The position numbers and the translations under genes were made by a program. From Brevibacterium daeguense (lineage in GTDB: Bacteria > Actinomycetota > Actinomycetes > Actinomycetales > Brevibacteriaceae): a stretch of 64,000 nt of DNA. The stretch covers positions 62,001 to 126,000 of the forward strand of contig NZ_JAJTWW010000008.1 in the NCBI RefSeq assembly GCF_021729135.1. Direction: 5' to 3'. The stretch's first letter is position 1. Every line of letters begins with the position of its first letter. Shown piece after piece: positions 1-8,520 of the stretch. The notes beneath the pieces are model-generated. The model had not been told where the DNA came from, made no database searches, and saw only the letters and a program-made list of their open reading frames with translations.

Positions 1-2781
1 GTGCCGGCCGAGCTCCCGGTCGCGTGCACGCTCCCAGTCCGCCGCGTACTCGATGTCGCCGAAGCCCTCTTCGAAGACCGCGAGCATCGCGGCCAGGCCC
101 CCGTCCGGGCAGGTTTCCGCCACCTGGTGGACGAGTGTCCCCAGGCTTTGAGCCCGGGAGCTCGTCGAACGCCCTCCGTGGTGTGTCAGGAACCAGCGGA
201 GCCGGCAGGCGGCGAAGGTCTCCGCTTCCGAAGGCGAGACCCGCGCCACGTCACCAGCATCGAGGAGGGGGACGGATGTCGTGACCCGCTGCCACGAGCT
301 CCAGTTCTCCGGCCGGGCTTCCCGGACTCCGAGGCCGGCCAGGGCATTGAGGAGGTCGGCCCATTCGCCGCTGTCGGCCGCCGTCTCCGTCCCGGCCGCC
401 GTCTCCGTTGCGCTGGTTGCGACGAGGCGGTTTCGGGCGAGCGCGGCGGCGCTGCGCAGGCTGACCGGCAGCGATGCAGCGGCACAGCCGGTCGGACGGT
501 GCTGCTCCGGATCAGCCGCTTCGAGGATTCCGGTGACGGCGGGGTGGGCGGCGACAGTGTCGTAGAAGACGCTCGGGGATGTGTCCCCGTCGTCGAGCGC
601 CATCACCACGAGGTGTCCACGTGCTCTCGAAGCGGCGCTCAGGAACAGCCGCGCCTCATCCACGAGGGTTGCACGTCGCCGCTGGGCGTAGGCCTGCGCG
701 GGTTCCGCGGCGAGTTCAGCGCCGGTGAGAGCCAGCAGAAGATCGGTGGTGCGGAACAGGGAACCACGGACCTTCGGGTTGGGCCATGTGCCCTCGTCGA
801 GATCCACCACGATGACTCGGGCGAAGCTGACGTGTGCCAGCGCGGTCGGTGAGTCCACTGCCACCAGGTCGAGGCTGCGCTGAGCAGCCAGCGAATCCTG
901 GGCGAAGTCCTGCTCGAGCACCAGCGCGGCGAAGGACCGGGCGTCCAACGACTCCCGCTCGGCGAGCTTTTCGGCCATCGTGATGAGACGCAGCACCGCG
1001 TCCAGGCGATCATTGGCCGGGTCCGTCGCCCGATTGAGGCTGCGCCGGCGCCACGTCTGCGCGACTCCGAGAGTCTGCCAGAGCTGCCAGACGGCCGCGT
1101 GGGGATCCCGGTGCCGCGCCGCGGCTGCGGTCTCCACGAGCTGTGCCACAGTCCTCAGCGGCTCCGGGAGCTCGCCGGCGTCCAGGAGTGTGACGGCCCT
1201 CGACAGCGGCGTCGAACCGTCCGAGGCGCCTGGAACCCGACCGCCGACTTCTCGCTCCAGCCCGCGCAGCGAGATGGCGTCGACTTCGAAATACGGCCCC
1301 GCCAGCAGCTGGTGAACGAAGCCGGCGAACTCCTGAGGCGAGTCCGGCCCGACCGTCAGCGCCTGCAGCAGTGGGGCGGTGGCGGGATCAGAGCCCAGCG
1401 GCAGGCGGTCGGAGTCCACCGGGATCCCGAGGTAGCGCAGCTCCTGGCGCAGCGCCGCCGCGGTGCCGGAGGTCCTGCCGATCACCGCGCATTCGCTCCA
1501 CGGTATCCCCTCGTCGTGATGCCATGCGCGCAGCAGACCTGCGATGGCGCGGGACTGCTCCGCGGACGAGACATGCACCGCTGTGCTGACCCTCGAGTCC
1601 CCGACCGGCGCATGCTCCGCGCTCCGGGGCACGTGACCCAGGACCAGGTCCGGCGAGACCCGGCGAGCGAAATCCTGGACGACCGCGGCGATGGCCCCCG
1701 CACCGCGCACCTCGGCCGTGGCCGGGTCGAGCGTGATGCGTCGGTGACCTGCCGGACCTGCCAGCGCAGGAGCGGAGTGGACCACAGCGGCGCTGACGAC
1801 CGCGCCCGCGCCGCCGCGGAAGCCCTGGACAGCAGTGTCCGGGGAAGCGAACACCGCGATCCGCGATCCCAGATCGCGGAGTCGGGACAGCACCCCGAGA
1901 GCGGCATCGGGCAGATCCTGCGCAGCATCGACCAGCAGGTACCGGGGAACGGTCTCCGTCGAGAAGGTCCAGGATCCGCCCGCGACTGTTCCGGCGTCGA
2001 ACTCGTCGTGCAGGACGTATCCCGCCTCTGCCAGGACTGCCGAGGTGTCGACACCGCCGAATACCGGAACCGCGAGCTGATCCTCATAGTCCTGGAGCAC
2101 CTCCGCGACCGCGCTCCACTCGGGACGGCCTTGCGCACGGGCGGCCCGCTGGACATCCGCTGGGGTGAACCCCAGCTCCATCACCCGGTTGAGGACTTCG
2201 CGGAGCTGGTTCCGGAATCCGGCAGTGGACCGGACTTCCCGGTTCATCCGCTCCGGCCAGCGGGGTGGGCTGGCCCTGCCGGTCTCGTAGCCATCGAGCA
2301 TCTCCGCCAGCAGCGCATCCTGGTCCGCTCCGGACACGAACTTCGTGCCGGCCCCGTCCCGCTGAGCGGCCTGGGCCGAGACCAGCCCGAAGGCCAGGGA
2401 GTGCAGACTTCGCGCGGCAGGTGAGGAGCGCACCTGTTCGCTGCTCTGCTCCAGGCGGTCACGCAGCGCGGTCGCCGATTCCCTGGAAGGCGTCAGCACC
2501 AGCACTTCGTCCGGTCCCACCGACGGATCCGTGACGAGGTGCCGATGGAGCTCCATGAGCAGCGCGGTCTTGCCGGTTCCAGGACCGCCGATGACCGTCA
2601 GAGCAGCTCCCGAACGCATGTCCCGGGCCAGCGATCCAGCAGAGAATTCCATAGCCGCCATTGGATCACGCGTCACGGACACGGCTCGAAGCACCGGTCC
2701 GCATGCGCCTGTCCGCGCCGCACCGGCGGGTCCCAGGACCTCCCTCGAACTCGTGCCTTCGAGTGGATTCGGCACTGTCAC
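1..2781 (-). CDS. adnA: AdnA-like helicase-nuclease subunit (3' end off window)
   Basis: Superfamily I (UvrD/AddA-type) DNA helicase fused to a RecB-like nuclease, the AdnA partner of the AdnAB double-strand-break resection machine. About 927 codons are present; the frame is open at the left edge. Seen: Walker A GGPGTGKT (residues about 65-72 from the GTG at 2781), and a motif II reading DAAQD (about 285-289) instead of DExQD, so the catalytic Glu is Ala. Near residue 847 begins the PD-(D/E)XK nuclease signature (SPSEAETFAACRLRWF, then GTLVH); the catalytic D and K would lie outside the window. A degenerate AdnA motor fits what is known for mycobacterial AdnA, where AdnB is the main motor. 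The first in-frame GTG after a TAG was taken as start; a second GTG at 2775 is possible. Divergent from TetR with only 16 bp between, as in the Rv3202c region. Confidence 0.88.
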   Translation of the reverse strand, partial: MTVPNPLEGTSSREVLGPAGAARTGACGPVLRAVSVTRDPMAAMEFSAGSLARDMRSGAALTVIGGPGTGKTALLMELHRHLVTDPSVGPDEVLVLTPSRESATALRDRLEQSSEQVRSSPAARSLHSLAFGLVSAQAAQRDGAGTKFVSGADQDALLAEMLDGYETGRASPPRWPERMNREVRSTAGFRNQLREVLNRVMELGFTPADVQRAARAQGRPEWSAVAEVLQDYEDQLAVPVFGGVDTSAVLAEAGYVLHDEFDAGTVAGGSWTFSTETVPRYLLVDAAQDLPDAALGVLSRLRDLGSRIAVFASPDTAVQGFRGGAGAVVSAAVVHSAPALAGPAGHRRITLDPATAEVRGAGAIAAVVQDFARRVSPDLVLGHVPRSAEHAPVGDSRVSTAVHVSSAEQSRAIAGLLRAWHHDEGIPWSECAVIGRTSGTAAALRQELRYLGIPVDSDRLPLGSDPATAPLLQALTVGPDSPQEFAGFVHQLLAGPYFEVDAISLRGLEREVGGRVPGASDGSTPLSRAVTLLDAGELPEPLRTVAQLVETAAAARHRDPHAAVWQLWQTLGVAQTWRRRSLNRATDPANDRLDAVLRLITMAEKLAERESLDARSFAALVLEQDFAQDSLAAQRSLDLVAVDSPTALAHVSFARVIVVDLDEGTWPNPKVRGSLFRTTDLLLALTGAELAAEPAQAYAQRRRATLVDEARLFLSAASRARGHLVVMALDDGDTSPSVFYDTVAAHPAVTGILEAADPEQHRPTGCAAASLPVSLRSAAALARNRLVATSATETAAGTETAADSGEWADLLNALAGLGVREARPENWSSWQRVTTSVPLLDAGDVARVSPSEAETFAACRLRWFLTHHGGRSTSSRAQSLGTLVHQVAETCPDGGLAAMLAVFEEGFGDIEYAADWERARDRELGRH

Positions 2782-2785
2782 CGGC

Positions 2786-2792
2786 TAGAATG
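2786..2792. promoter_or_regulatory. Overlapping divergent -10 elements for TetR and adnA
   Basis: TAGAAT at 2786-2791 lies exactly 6 nt before the TetR ATG, giving a leaderless start. On the minus strand the same bases read CATTCT (2792-2787), 5 nt before the adnA GTG. The two -10 boxes are therefore almost the same DNA, and polymerase could serve only one gene at a time. Inferred from spacing only. Confidence 0.5.
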
Positions 2793-2797
2793 GGCAG

Positions 2798-3439
2798 ATG
2801 AGCAGAGCGCAGCGCCTGCCGCAGGCACAACGTCGTAGCCAACTCGTGGCGGTGGCAACCGAGGTCTTTGCGGAGTCGGGATACCGCACCGCATCGATGG
2901 ACGATGTCGCTGAGGCGGCAGGTGTGTCGAAGCCAGTCCTCTACCAGCACTTCGACTCCAAGCAGGCCCTGTACCTGGCGGTGATCGACGCAGCTGCAGA
3001 GGTCTTCGACGGGATCCTGACCCAAGCACTGCATTCGACGGAGGACAACGAGGAGCGCGTCGCAGCGACCTTCAGCGCGTACTTCTCCTTCGTCATCGAG
3101 CACCGCCCGCAATTCACCGTCGTGTTCCGCTCGGATTCCTACGAGCCCGCAGCGGAGCAGAAGGTCAACCAGGTGCGCAGGCTCAGTGCCGAACGGATTG
3201 CGCAGGTGATCTCGGAGAACACGATGACCACGCCGGCGGAGGCGTCACTGCTGGGCCAGTCGATCATCGGCATGGCCGAGCGCTCCGCGCTGCAGTTCGT
3301 CAGCGGCCCCGAACTCGACGCAGCCTCCACCGCACGCCTGATGACCTACTTCCTGTGGCGGGGAATCTCCTCCTTCCCGACCTCCGAGGATGAGTCGGAG
3401 CGCCATGGAGGAAGCACTCGGCCGTGGGAACTAGAGTAG
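2798..3439 (+). CDS. TetR/AcrR family transcriptional regulator
   Basis: 213-aa one-component regulator. The N-terminal helix-turn-helix (residues about 12-58; VAEAAGVSKPVLYQHF) is a textbook TetR recognition region with the following Tyr-x-His-Phe; the C-terminal helical part would bind an unknown ligand. Leaderless start: TAGAAT 6 nt upstream. It sits directly before the DUF3107 gene and divergent from adnA, the same arrangement as Rv3208/Rv3208A in Mycobacterium, so it is a conserved chromosomal regulator rather than an acquired drug-resistance repressor. It could control itself, DUF3107 and, through the shared -10, adnA. Target and ligand unknown. Confidence 0.9.
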   Translation: MSRAQRLPQAQRRSQLVAVATEVFAESGYRTASMDDVAEAAGVSKPVLYQHFDSKQALYLAVIDAAAEVFDGILTQALHSTEDNEERVAATFSAYFSFVIEHRPQFTVVFRSDSYEPAAEQKVNQVRRLSAERIAQVISENTMTTPAEASLLGQSIIGMAERSALQFVSGPELDAASTARLMTYFLWRGISSFPTSEDESERHGGSTRPWELE

Positions 3440-3492
3440 AGCTCAGCACTGCAGGCCGCCTCCGCCGCGGCAGACATCAAGAAGGAGAATCG

Positions 3493-3717
3493 ATGGAAAT
3501 CAAGATCGGCGTCCGGCAGGCACCCCGTGAACTCGTGATCGAGACCGACGAGACCACGGCAGAGGTGAGCGCGAAGGTCACCGAGGCGCTGACAGCCGAC
3601 GGCATCCTCACGCTGACGGACACCAAGGGCCGCCAGGTGATCGTGCCCGCATCCGCGGTCGCGTATGTCGAGACCGGAGACGAGCGCCAGCATCCCGTGG
3701 GCTTCGGAGTGGTGTGA
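3493..3717 (+). CDS. DUF3107 family protein
   Basis: 74-aa small acidic protein of the actinobacterial DUF3107 family (Rv3208A type), function unknown. The start at 3493 was chosen because an AAGAAGGAG ribosome-binding site precedes it by 5-6 nt and because the family begins MEIKIGV; the longer frame from 3424 would add a non-conserved stretch. The family pattern of alternating charged residues and a short beta-rich core is visible (TLTDTKGRQVIVPAS). It follows the TetR gene by 53 bp on the same strand and is probably co-transcribed. Confidence 0.9.
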   Translation: MEIKIGVRQAPRELVIETDETTAEVSAKVTEALTADGILTLTDTKGRQVIVPASAVAYVETGDERQHPVGFGVV

Positions 3718-3742
3718 TCCCTCTCCGGCCTCGGAGCCGCTC

Positions 3743-3773
3743 GGGCCCCGCCGCGATTCTCGCGGTGGGGCCC
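3743..3773. terminator. Bidirectional terminator hairpin
   Basis: 13-bp stem (3743-3755 with 3761-3773, one G-U pair) and a 5-nt loop, between the convergent DUF3107 and ferritin-like genes. Confidence 0.75.
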
Positions 3774-3783
3774 GTTCGCGTTC

Positions 3784-4416
3784 TCAGGCCACGAGGCCGA
3801 GTGCAGACATCCGCAGCGAGTGGTTCGACATCACCTTCTGCGAAAGCGCTCCGATCGCGCCGTCGTCGCCTGCGAGATCGAATCTGCCGATGAGTCGCCG
3901 AGCGCGGTCGACTGCCTCAGCGACCAGGCGGCGACCCCAGAGCGCCAGCCGCGAAGCGAGGTCGGCCTCATCCGCGATCCCCGAGGCCAGACGAGCGCGC
4001 AGATACTCGGTCTGCCGTGTATCATCGAGTACGGCAGTGGCTACCCGCTCACTCGTCTCATCGAGGTTGACCAGGGCTGCGCGATAGAAGTCTCTGAGGA
4101 TTCCATCGAAGACGTAGCCCTTCATCAGGCTCTCGTACCAGTCCCGCGGTCGCGTTCGTTCGCCGAAGGCCGTGAATTCCGGTGCGATGTCCTGCATGAG
4201 CTCCACGACGTCCCCGCCGAGCGCTTCGATGCGCTCGACAAGGGCCTGGTAGTGGTTCAGCGCGTGACCGGCGACGTCGACGAGGCCGACCTTGTCCCGC
4301 ACCGACGGAGCGAACTGTGCATCCGTCGCTGTGCGCTCGAAGGTTGTCAGTTCGCCGAAGGCCATGATGACCAGGGTAGTCACCTGGGCGTCGGCAGGAC
4401 GTGCAGCATCAGACAT
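3784..4416 (-). CDS. Ferritin-like fold protein (MiaE-like)
   Basis: 210-aa, all-helical protein of the ferritin-like family related to tRNA-(ms2io6A)-hydroxylase MiaE (Rv3210c type in Mycobacterium). Visible features are the early FGELTTFER segment with candidate iron-ligand Glu residues, a GHALNHYQ segment with Glu and His nearby, and a second Glu-rich helix around LDETSERVA. Whether a complete di-iron site exists was not established. The actinobacterial branch has no proven substrate. Start at 4416 is supported by TAGGCT 6 nt upstream (leaderless). It is convergent with DUF3107 and divergent from the DEAD-box helicase, matching the conserved Rv3208-Rv3211 order. Confidence 0.8.
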   Translation of the reverse strand: MSDAARPADAQVTTLVIMAFGELTTFERTATDAQFAPSVRDKVGLVDVAGHALNHYQALVERIEALGGDVVELMQDIAPEFTAFGERTRPRDWYESLMKGYVFDGILRDFYRAALVNLDETSERVATAVLDDTRQTEYLRARLASGIADEADLASRLALWGRRLVAEAVDRARRLIGRFDLAGDDGAIGALSQKVMSNHSLRMSALGLVA

Positions 4417-4422
4417 GCTGCA

Positions 4423-4428
4423 AGCCTA
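4423..4428 (-). promoter_or_regulatory. -10 element, leaderless ferritin-like gene
   Basis: Minus strand TAGGCT, then 6 nt, then ATG at 4416. Confidence 0.5.
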
Positions 4429-4482
4429 CCGTCTGCCTCCATGGAACAGCGTGCTCCTCGGGAGCACCGTGAGGAGTAGAAC

Positions 4483-5937
4483 GTGACCGAAACCGACAAG
4501 ACCTTCGCCGACTTCGGAGTGGCAGAGCCGATCGTGGCCGCCCTCGCCGACGCCGGCATCACCATCCCATTCCCCATCCAGTCGATGACGCTGCCGGTCG
4601 CACTCCGCGGTGCCGACATCATCGGCCAGGCGAAGACCGGCACCGGCAAGACGCTGGGCTTCGGCATCCCCCTGCTGCAGCACATCATCGGCGCAGACGG
4701 CAGCTCGGCCGACACCAGTGAAGGGCGATCGCCGCAGGCCCTCGTCGTGGTGCCCACCCGAGAGCTGGCCCAGCAGGTCGCCGAGGACCTGCGCACCGCC
4801 TCCGCGAAGTCCGATCTGAAGATCATCACCATCTACGGCGGCAAGGACTTCCAGCCGCAGATCGATGCGCTGAAGGCCGGCGTCGACGTCGTGGTCGGCA
4901 CGCCCGGGCGGCTGCTCGACCTGCACGGCCGCCGGGTGCTGCGCTTCGACTCGGTCCGCACCGCAGTCTTCGATGAGGCCGACGAGATGCTCGACCTCGG
5001 CTTCCTGCCCGACGTCGAGCGGATCGTGGCCGCCCTGCCCGCCCAGCGGCAGACCATGCTCTTCTCGGCCACCATGCCCGGTGCTGTGGTGTCCCTGGCT
5101 CGGCGCTATATGAACCGGCCGACCCATATCCGATCGCAGGATCCCGACGACACCACGAAGACGGCGAAGAACACCACGCAGTTCGTCTACCGCACCCATG
5201 CGATGGACAAGTCGGAGATGCTCGCCCGCCTGCTCCAGGCGGAGGGGCGCGGTCGCACTATCGTCTTCGCTCGCACCAAGCGCACCGCGGACCGCTTGGC
5301 CGAAGAGCTGAGCGACCGCGGGTTCATCGCGAAGCCGCTGCACGGCGACCTCAACCAGCAGATGCGCGAGCGGGCGCTCCGTTCGTTCCGTGAGGGAAAA
5401 GTGGACGTGCTGGTGGCCACCGATGTGGCTGCACGCGGCATCGACATCGACGACGTCACCCACGTGGTGAACTACCAGTGCCCCGAGGACGAGAAGACCT
5501 ATGTCCACCGGATCGGCCGCACCGGCAGGGCCGGCCATTCGGGCATCGCCGTGACCTTCGTGGAGTGGGACGAGATTCCCCGCTGGAAGCTCATCAATCG
5601 AGCCCTCGAACTCGACTTCGACGACCCGCGGGAGACGTACTCCACGTCCGAGCACTTCTACGCCGATCTCGGCATTCCGAAGGGGACGAAGGGCCGGCTC
5701 AAGCGGCGGAAGCCCACTGCGGGCGAGGACGCCGAGGACGGGCCCACCCAGCGGCCGCCTCGGCAGCGCCGGCGACCGAGCTCGTCGGACCAGGGGCAGT
5801 CGTCCGGCCCCGCCTCCGAACGCGGTGCGGCGGACTCGGACGGTGCTGCCGGCCCGCGTCGCAGACGTCGCAGCCGGACGCGGGGCGGGAAGCCGGTGGG
5901 CCGCGCTTCCCGCGCGGAGACCGGCCACGAGGGCTGA
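4483..5937 (+). CDS. DEAD-box ATP-dependent RNA helicase
   Basis: 484-aa RhlE/DeaD-like helicase that unwinds RNA duplexes during ribosome assembly or RNA decay. All motifs are intact: Q motif (Q33), Walker A AKTGTGKT (50-57), PTRELAQQ (91-98), TPGRLLDL, DEAD (164-167), SAT (195-197), and HRIGRTGRAG (about 342-351). After residue 400 the tail turns into a low-complexity, basic, Arg/Ser/Gly-rich RNA-binding extension. GTG start with GAGGAG upstream. The 3' end carries a 38-bp imperfect duplication that begins inside the last codons and includes the stop codon. Confidence 0.95.
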   Translation: MTETDKTFADFGVAEPIVAALADAGITIPFPIQSMTLPVALRGADIIGQAKTGTGKTLGFGIPLLQHIIGADGSSADTSEGRSPQALVVVPTRELAQQVAEDLRTASAKSDLKIITIYGGKDFQPQIDALKAGVDVVVGTPGRLLDLHGRRVLRFDSVRTAVFDEADEMLDLGFLPDVERIVAALPAQRQTMLFSATMPGAVVSLARRYMNRPTHIRSQDPDDTTKTAKNTTQFVYRTHAMDKSEMLARLLQAEGRGRTIVFARTKRTADRLAEELSDRGFIAKPLHGDLNQQMRERALRSFREGKVDVLVATDVAARGIDIDDVTHVVNYQCPEDEKTYVHRIGRTGRAGHSGIAVTFVEWDEIPRWKLINRALELDFDDPRETYSTSEHFYADLGIPKGTKGRLKRRKPTAGEDAEDGPTQRPPRQRRRPSSSDQGQSSGPASERGAADSDGAAGPRRRRRSRTRGGKPVGRASRAETGHEG

Positions 5938-5992
5938 GTCCGAGCACGAGGACTGAGACCGGCCACACCGGCTGAGTCCGAGCACGAGGCCG
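5917..5992 (+). repeat. 38-bp tandem duplication across the helicase stop codon
   Basis: Units 5917-5954 and 5955-5992 both start GAGACCGGCCAC and share GGCTGAGTCCGAGCACGAGG. The first copy holds the helicase TGA (5935-5937); the second repeats it out of frame. Confidence 0.9.
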
Positions 5993-6004
5993 ACTTCGCA
6001 GCCC

Positions 6005-6039
6005 GCACGACCGCCCCACCATCAGCGCGGCGGTCGTGC
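6005..6039. terminator. Terminator hairpin between helicase and PHP genes
   Basis: 11-bp perfect stem GCACGACCGCC (6005-6015) with its complement at 6029-6039, 13-nt loop, between convergent genes. Confidence 0.55.
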
Positions 6040-6064
6040 TCCAGCCGGTGACCGCCGCCCGATC

Positions 6065-6925
6065 TCAGAATCCGATGCGGTCGAAGCCGAGACATTCGAT
6101 TCCCGAGGCGCGATCGAGCAGCCGTTCGAACACGTCCAGGGACGTCGAATGCTCGCCGAGCCGATTGGGCTTGCCCGTTCCGTGGTAGTCGCTCGAGCCG
6201 GTGACGAGCAGCCCGTGGTCGAGCGCCGTCCGACGCAGCTCCGCACGGTCGGGCAGCGGATTGTCCCTGTGGTCGACCTCGATCCCGTCGAGTCCGGCCG
6301 CGATCATCGCCTGCAGCCCGGAATCGGGAACCACTCGGCCCCGGGACGCCGCCCGCGGGTGGGCGAACACCGCCACCCCGCCCGCCTCGTGGATCAGTCT
6401 GATCGCACGCAGGGGCGAGATCGTCGGCAGCGAGACGTAGTACCTCGATCCGACTGACAGCAGGCTCTCGAAAGCCGCGCCGCGGTGCTCGACGATTCCG
6501 AGCGTCACCAGGGCGTCGGCGATGTGCGGACGGCCGATCGTGGCGTCCTCGCCGGTGCAGCTGAGCACGAAGTCCCAGGTGATGGGATAGTCCTCGGCGA
6601 GCCGCTCGACGATCGCGCGGGTGCGCACCATGCGGCCGTCGCGCGCGTCGGCCACGACGTCGGTGAGCTCGGCGCCGCGCGGGTCGTGCAGGTAGCTCAG
6701 GAGATGGACGCTGATGCCTTCGAACCGGCACGACACCTCCATCCCCCGCACCAGGCCGATTCCCGCATCGTGGGCCGCCTCGCCGGCCTCGTCCCATCCC
6801 GAGGTGGTGTCGTGGTCGGTCAGCCCGATCACCGCGATGCCGCGCGCCGCCGCCTCGGCGATGAGTTCCGCGGGACTCTGCGTTCCGTCGGAGAACCGCG
6901 AATGCGTATGCAGGTCGATGATCAT
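6065..6925 (-). CDS. PHP domain phosphoesterase
   Basis: 286-aa PHP (polymerase and histidinol phosphatase) metal-dependent phosphoesterase of the TrpH/YciV group. The group hydrolyses 3',5'-nucleoside bisphosphates and trims short RNA 5' ends in Gram-negatives. Metal-binding motifs are present: DLHTHSRFSDG near the N-terminus (H6, H8), GLTDHDT (about 35-41), a Glu in MEVSC, FAHPRA in the middle, and SSDYHG near the C-terminus. Start at 6925 is supported by a TAGAAT -10 six nt upstream (leaderless). Convergent with the DEAD-box helicase and divergent from pepP. Confidence 0.9.
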   Translation of the reverse strand: MIIDLHTHSRFSDGTQSPAELIAEAAARGIAVIGLTDHDTTSGWDEAGEAAHDAGIGLVRGMEVSCRFEGISVHLLSYLHDPRGAELTDVVADARDGRMVRTRAIVERLAEDYPITWDFVLSCTGEDATIGRPHIADALVTLGIVEHRGAAFESLLSVGSRYYVSLPTISPLRAIRLIHEAGGVAVFAHPRAASRGRVVPDSGLQAMIAAGLDGIEVDHRDNPLPDRAELRRTALDHGLLVTGSSDYHGTGKPNRLGEHSTSLDVFERLLDRASGIECLGFDRIGF

Positions 6926-6931
6926 GGCTCG

Positions 6932-6937
6932 ATTCTA
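6932..6937 (-). promoter_or_regulatory. -10 element, leaderless PHP gene
   Basis: Minus strand TAGAAT, 6 nt, ATG at 6925. Confidence 0.55.
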
Positions 6938-6981
6938 GGCGCCGGCATTCCGGGACGGGCGGACGCGTCCGCGCCTCAGCC

Positions 6982-6987
6982 TAGGAT
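6982..6987 (+). promoter_or_regulatory. -10 element, leaderless pepP
   Basis: TAGGAT, 6 nt, ATG at 6994. Confidence 0.55.
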
Positions 6988-6993
6988 GGGGGC

Positions 6994-8520
6994 ATGACGA
7001 CTCAGGACTCAGCAGCCTCCGATCCGCAGAGCGACCAGCCGCTGGCCGAGCGCGTGAACAATCGGTCCCGCCGTCCGCAGTCGGCGGCCTTCCGTGAGTT
7101 CATCGCCTCCGGCTGGGACCGGACGAGTGCCGGCGAGGTGCAGCCGCTGGAATCAGCGGCGTGGACTCCCGCTCGCCGCGCCGCTCTGTCCGAGCGGTTC
7201 CCCGGCGAGCGGCTGGTGATCCCGGCCGGCAACCTCAAGGTGCGCACGAACGACACGGACTACGTGTTCCGAGCGCATTCGGCGTTCATCCATCTGACAG
7301 GCCTGGAGACGGACTCGGAGCCGGATTCCGTGCTGGTGCTCGAACCCACCGAGGACGGCCATGAGCAGACCTTCTATTTCCGTCCGCGTGCCGGGGCGGA
7401 CACCGAGGAGTTCTTCTCCGATTCCCGCTACGGCGAGTACTGGGTGGGCCCGCGCGAGGATCTGAACACGATGGAGACCCGGACCGGGATCCGCTGCGCG
7501 AACATCGCCACGGCCGAGGACGCGATCACCAAGGATCTCGGCTCGGTGTCGGTGCGTCTGCTGCGCGGCGCGGACGTCGTCATCGAACAGCAGGTCGATA
7601 CCGCGCGCGCCCAGGTGGCCGCCGACCTCGAGATCTCGCGCGCCGGCGACGATGAGCTCGCCCAGTTCCTCTCCGAGCTGCGACTGATCAAGGACGGCTA
7701 CGAGATCGGGCAGATCCGGCGCGCGATCGACATCACCCGCGCCGGCTTCGACAACGTGGTCGCCAGCCTCCCGCAGGCAGTCGCGCACCAGCGCGGCGAG
7801 CGGGTCCTGGAGACCGCCTTCGCGCAGGCCGCCCGCTCGGACGGCAACGGCGTCGGCTACGACACCATCGCCGCTGCCGGGAACCACGCATGCACTCTGC
7901 ACTGGATCAAGAACACCGGCACGGTCAACGAGGGCGAGCTCGTGCTCGTCGACGCCGGGGCGGAGGCCGATTCGCTCTACACCGCCGACATCACCCGCAC
8001 GCTGCCGGTCAGCGGCACATTCTCCGACGTCCAGGCAAGAATCTACGACGCGGTTCTCGAGGCCGCCGACGCCGCATTCGCAGCCGCGGCCGAACATGTG
8101 AATCGCCCGGTGCGGTTCGGCGAGGTGCACGACGCCGCGATGCACGTCATCGCCCACCGCCTCGAAGAGTTCGGACTGCTGCCGGTGAGCGCTGCCGAAT
8201 CCCTCTCCCCCACCGGGCAGCAGCACCGGCGCTGGATGGTCCACGGCACCAGTCACCACCTCGGCCTCGACGTGCACGACTGTGCGCAGGCCCGGGCGGA
8301 GATGTATCTCGGCGCGCGGCTGGAGCCCGGCATGGTGTTCACGATCGAGCCGGGACTGTACTTCAAGGCCGAGGATCTGCTCGTTCCCGAGGAATTCCGA
8401 GGCATCGGAATCCGCATCGAGGACGACGTGCTGGTCACTGAGACGGGAGTCGAGAACCTGTCGGCGGGATTCCCCCGGACTCGAGCGGAGGTCGAGGCGT
8501 GGGTCCAGGGGGCGCGATGA
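6994..8520 (+). CDS. pepP: Xaa-Pro aminopeptidase (M24B)
   Basis: 508-aa cytosolic aminopeptidase P, removing N-terminal residues that precede proline. An AMP_N-type N-terminal domain (about 50-200, with the family YVFRAHSAFIHLTG stretch) is followed by the pita-bread M24 domain. The five metal ligands can be placed: two Asp in DAGAEADSLYTADITRT (about 319 and 331), His in the HGTSHHLGLDVHD stretch (about 417-425), Glu in EPGLYF (about 452) and Glu in GIRIEDD (about 475). Leaderless start. It overlaps the next gene by 4 bp (ATGA at 8517-8520), so the two peptidases are translationally coupled. Confidence 0.95.
   Translation: MTTQDSAASDPQSDQPLAERVNNRSRRPQSAAFREFIASGWDRTSAGEVQPLESAAWTPARRAALSERFPGERLVIPAGNLKVRTNDTDYVFRAHSAFIHLTGLETDSEPDSVLVLEPTEDGHEQTFYFRPRAGADTEEFFSDSRYGEYWVGPREDLNTMETRTGIRCANIATAEDAITKDLGSVSVRLLRGADVVIEQQVDTARAQVAADLEISRAGDDELAQFLSELRLIKDGYEIGQIRRAIDITRAGFDNVVASLPQAVAHQRGERVLETAFAQAARSDGNGVGYDTIAAAGNHACTLHWIKNTGTVNEGELVLVDAGAEADSLYTADITRTLPVSGTFSDVQARIYDAVLEAADAAFAAAAEHVNRPVRFGEVHDAAMHVIAHRLEEFGLLPVSAAESLSPTGQQHRRWMVHGTSHHLGLDVHDCAQARAEMYLGARLEPGMVFTIEPGLYFKAEDLLVPEEFRGIGIRIEDDVLVTETGVENLSAGFPRTRAEVEAWVQGAR

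Noticed and set aside
1..2424. Long plus-strand frames (283 and 441 codons) opposite adnA
   Set aside because: Shadows of the minus-strand helicase; their translations are Arg/Gly-rich and lack any domain, while the minus strand shows intact helicase and nuclease motifs.
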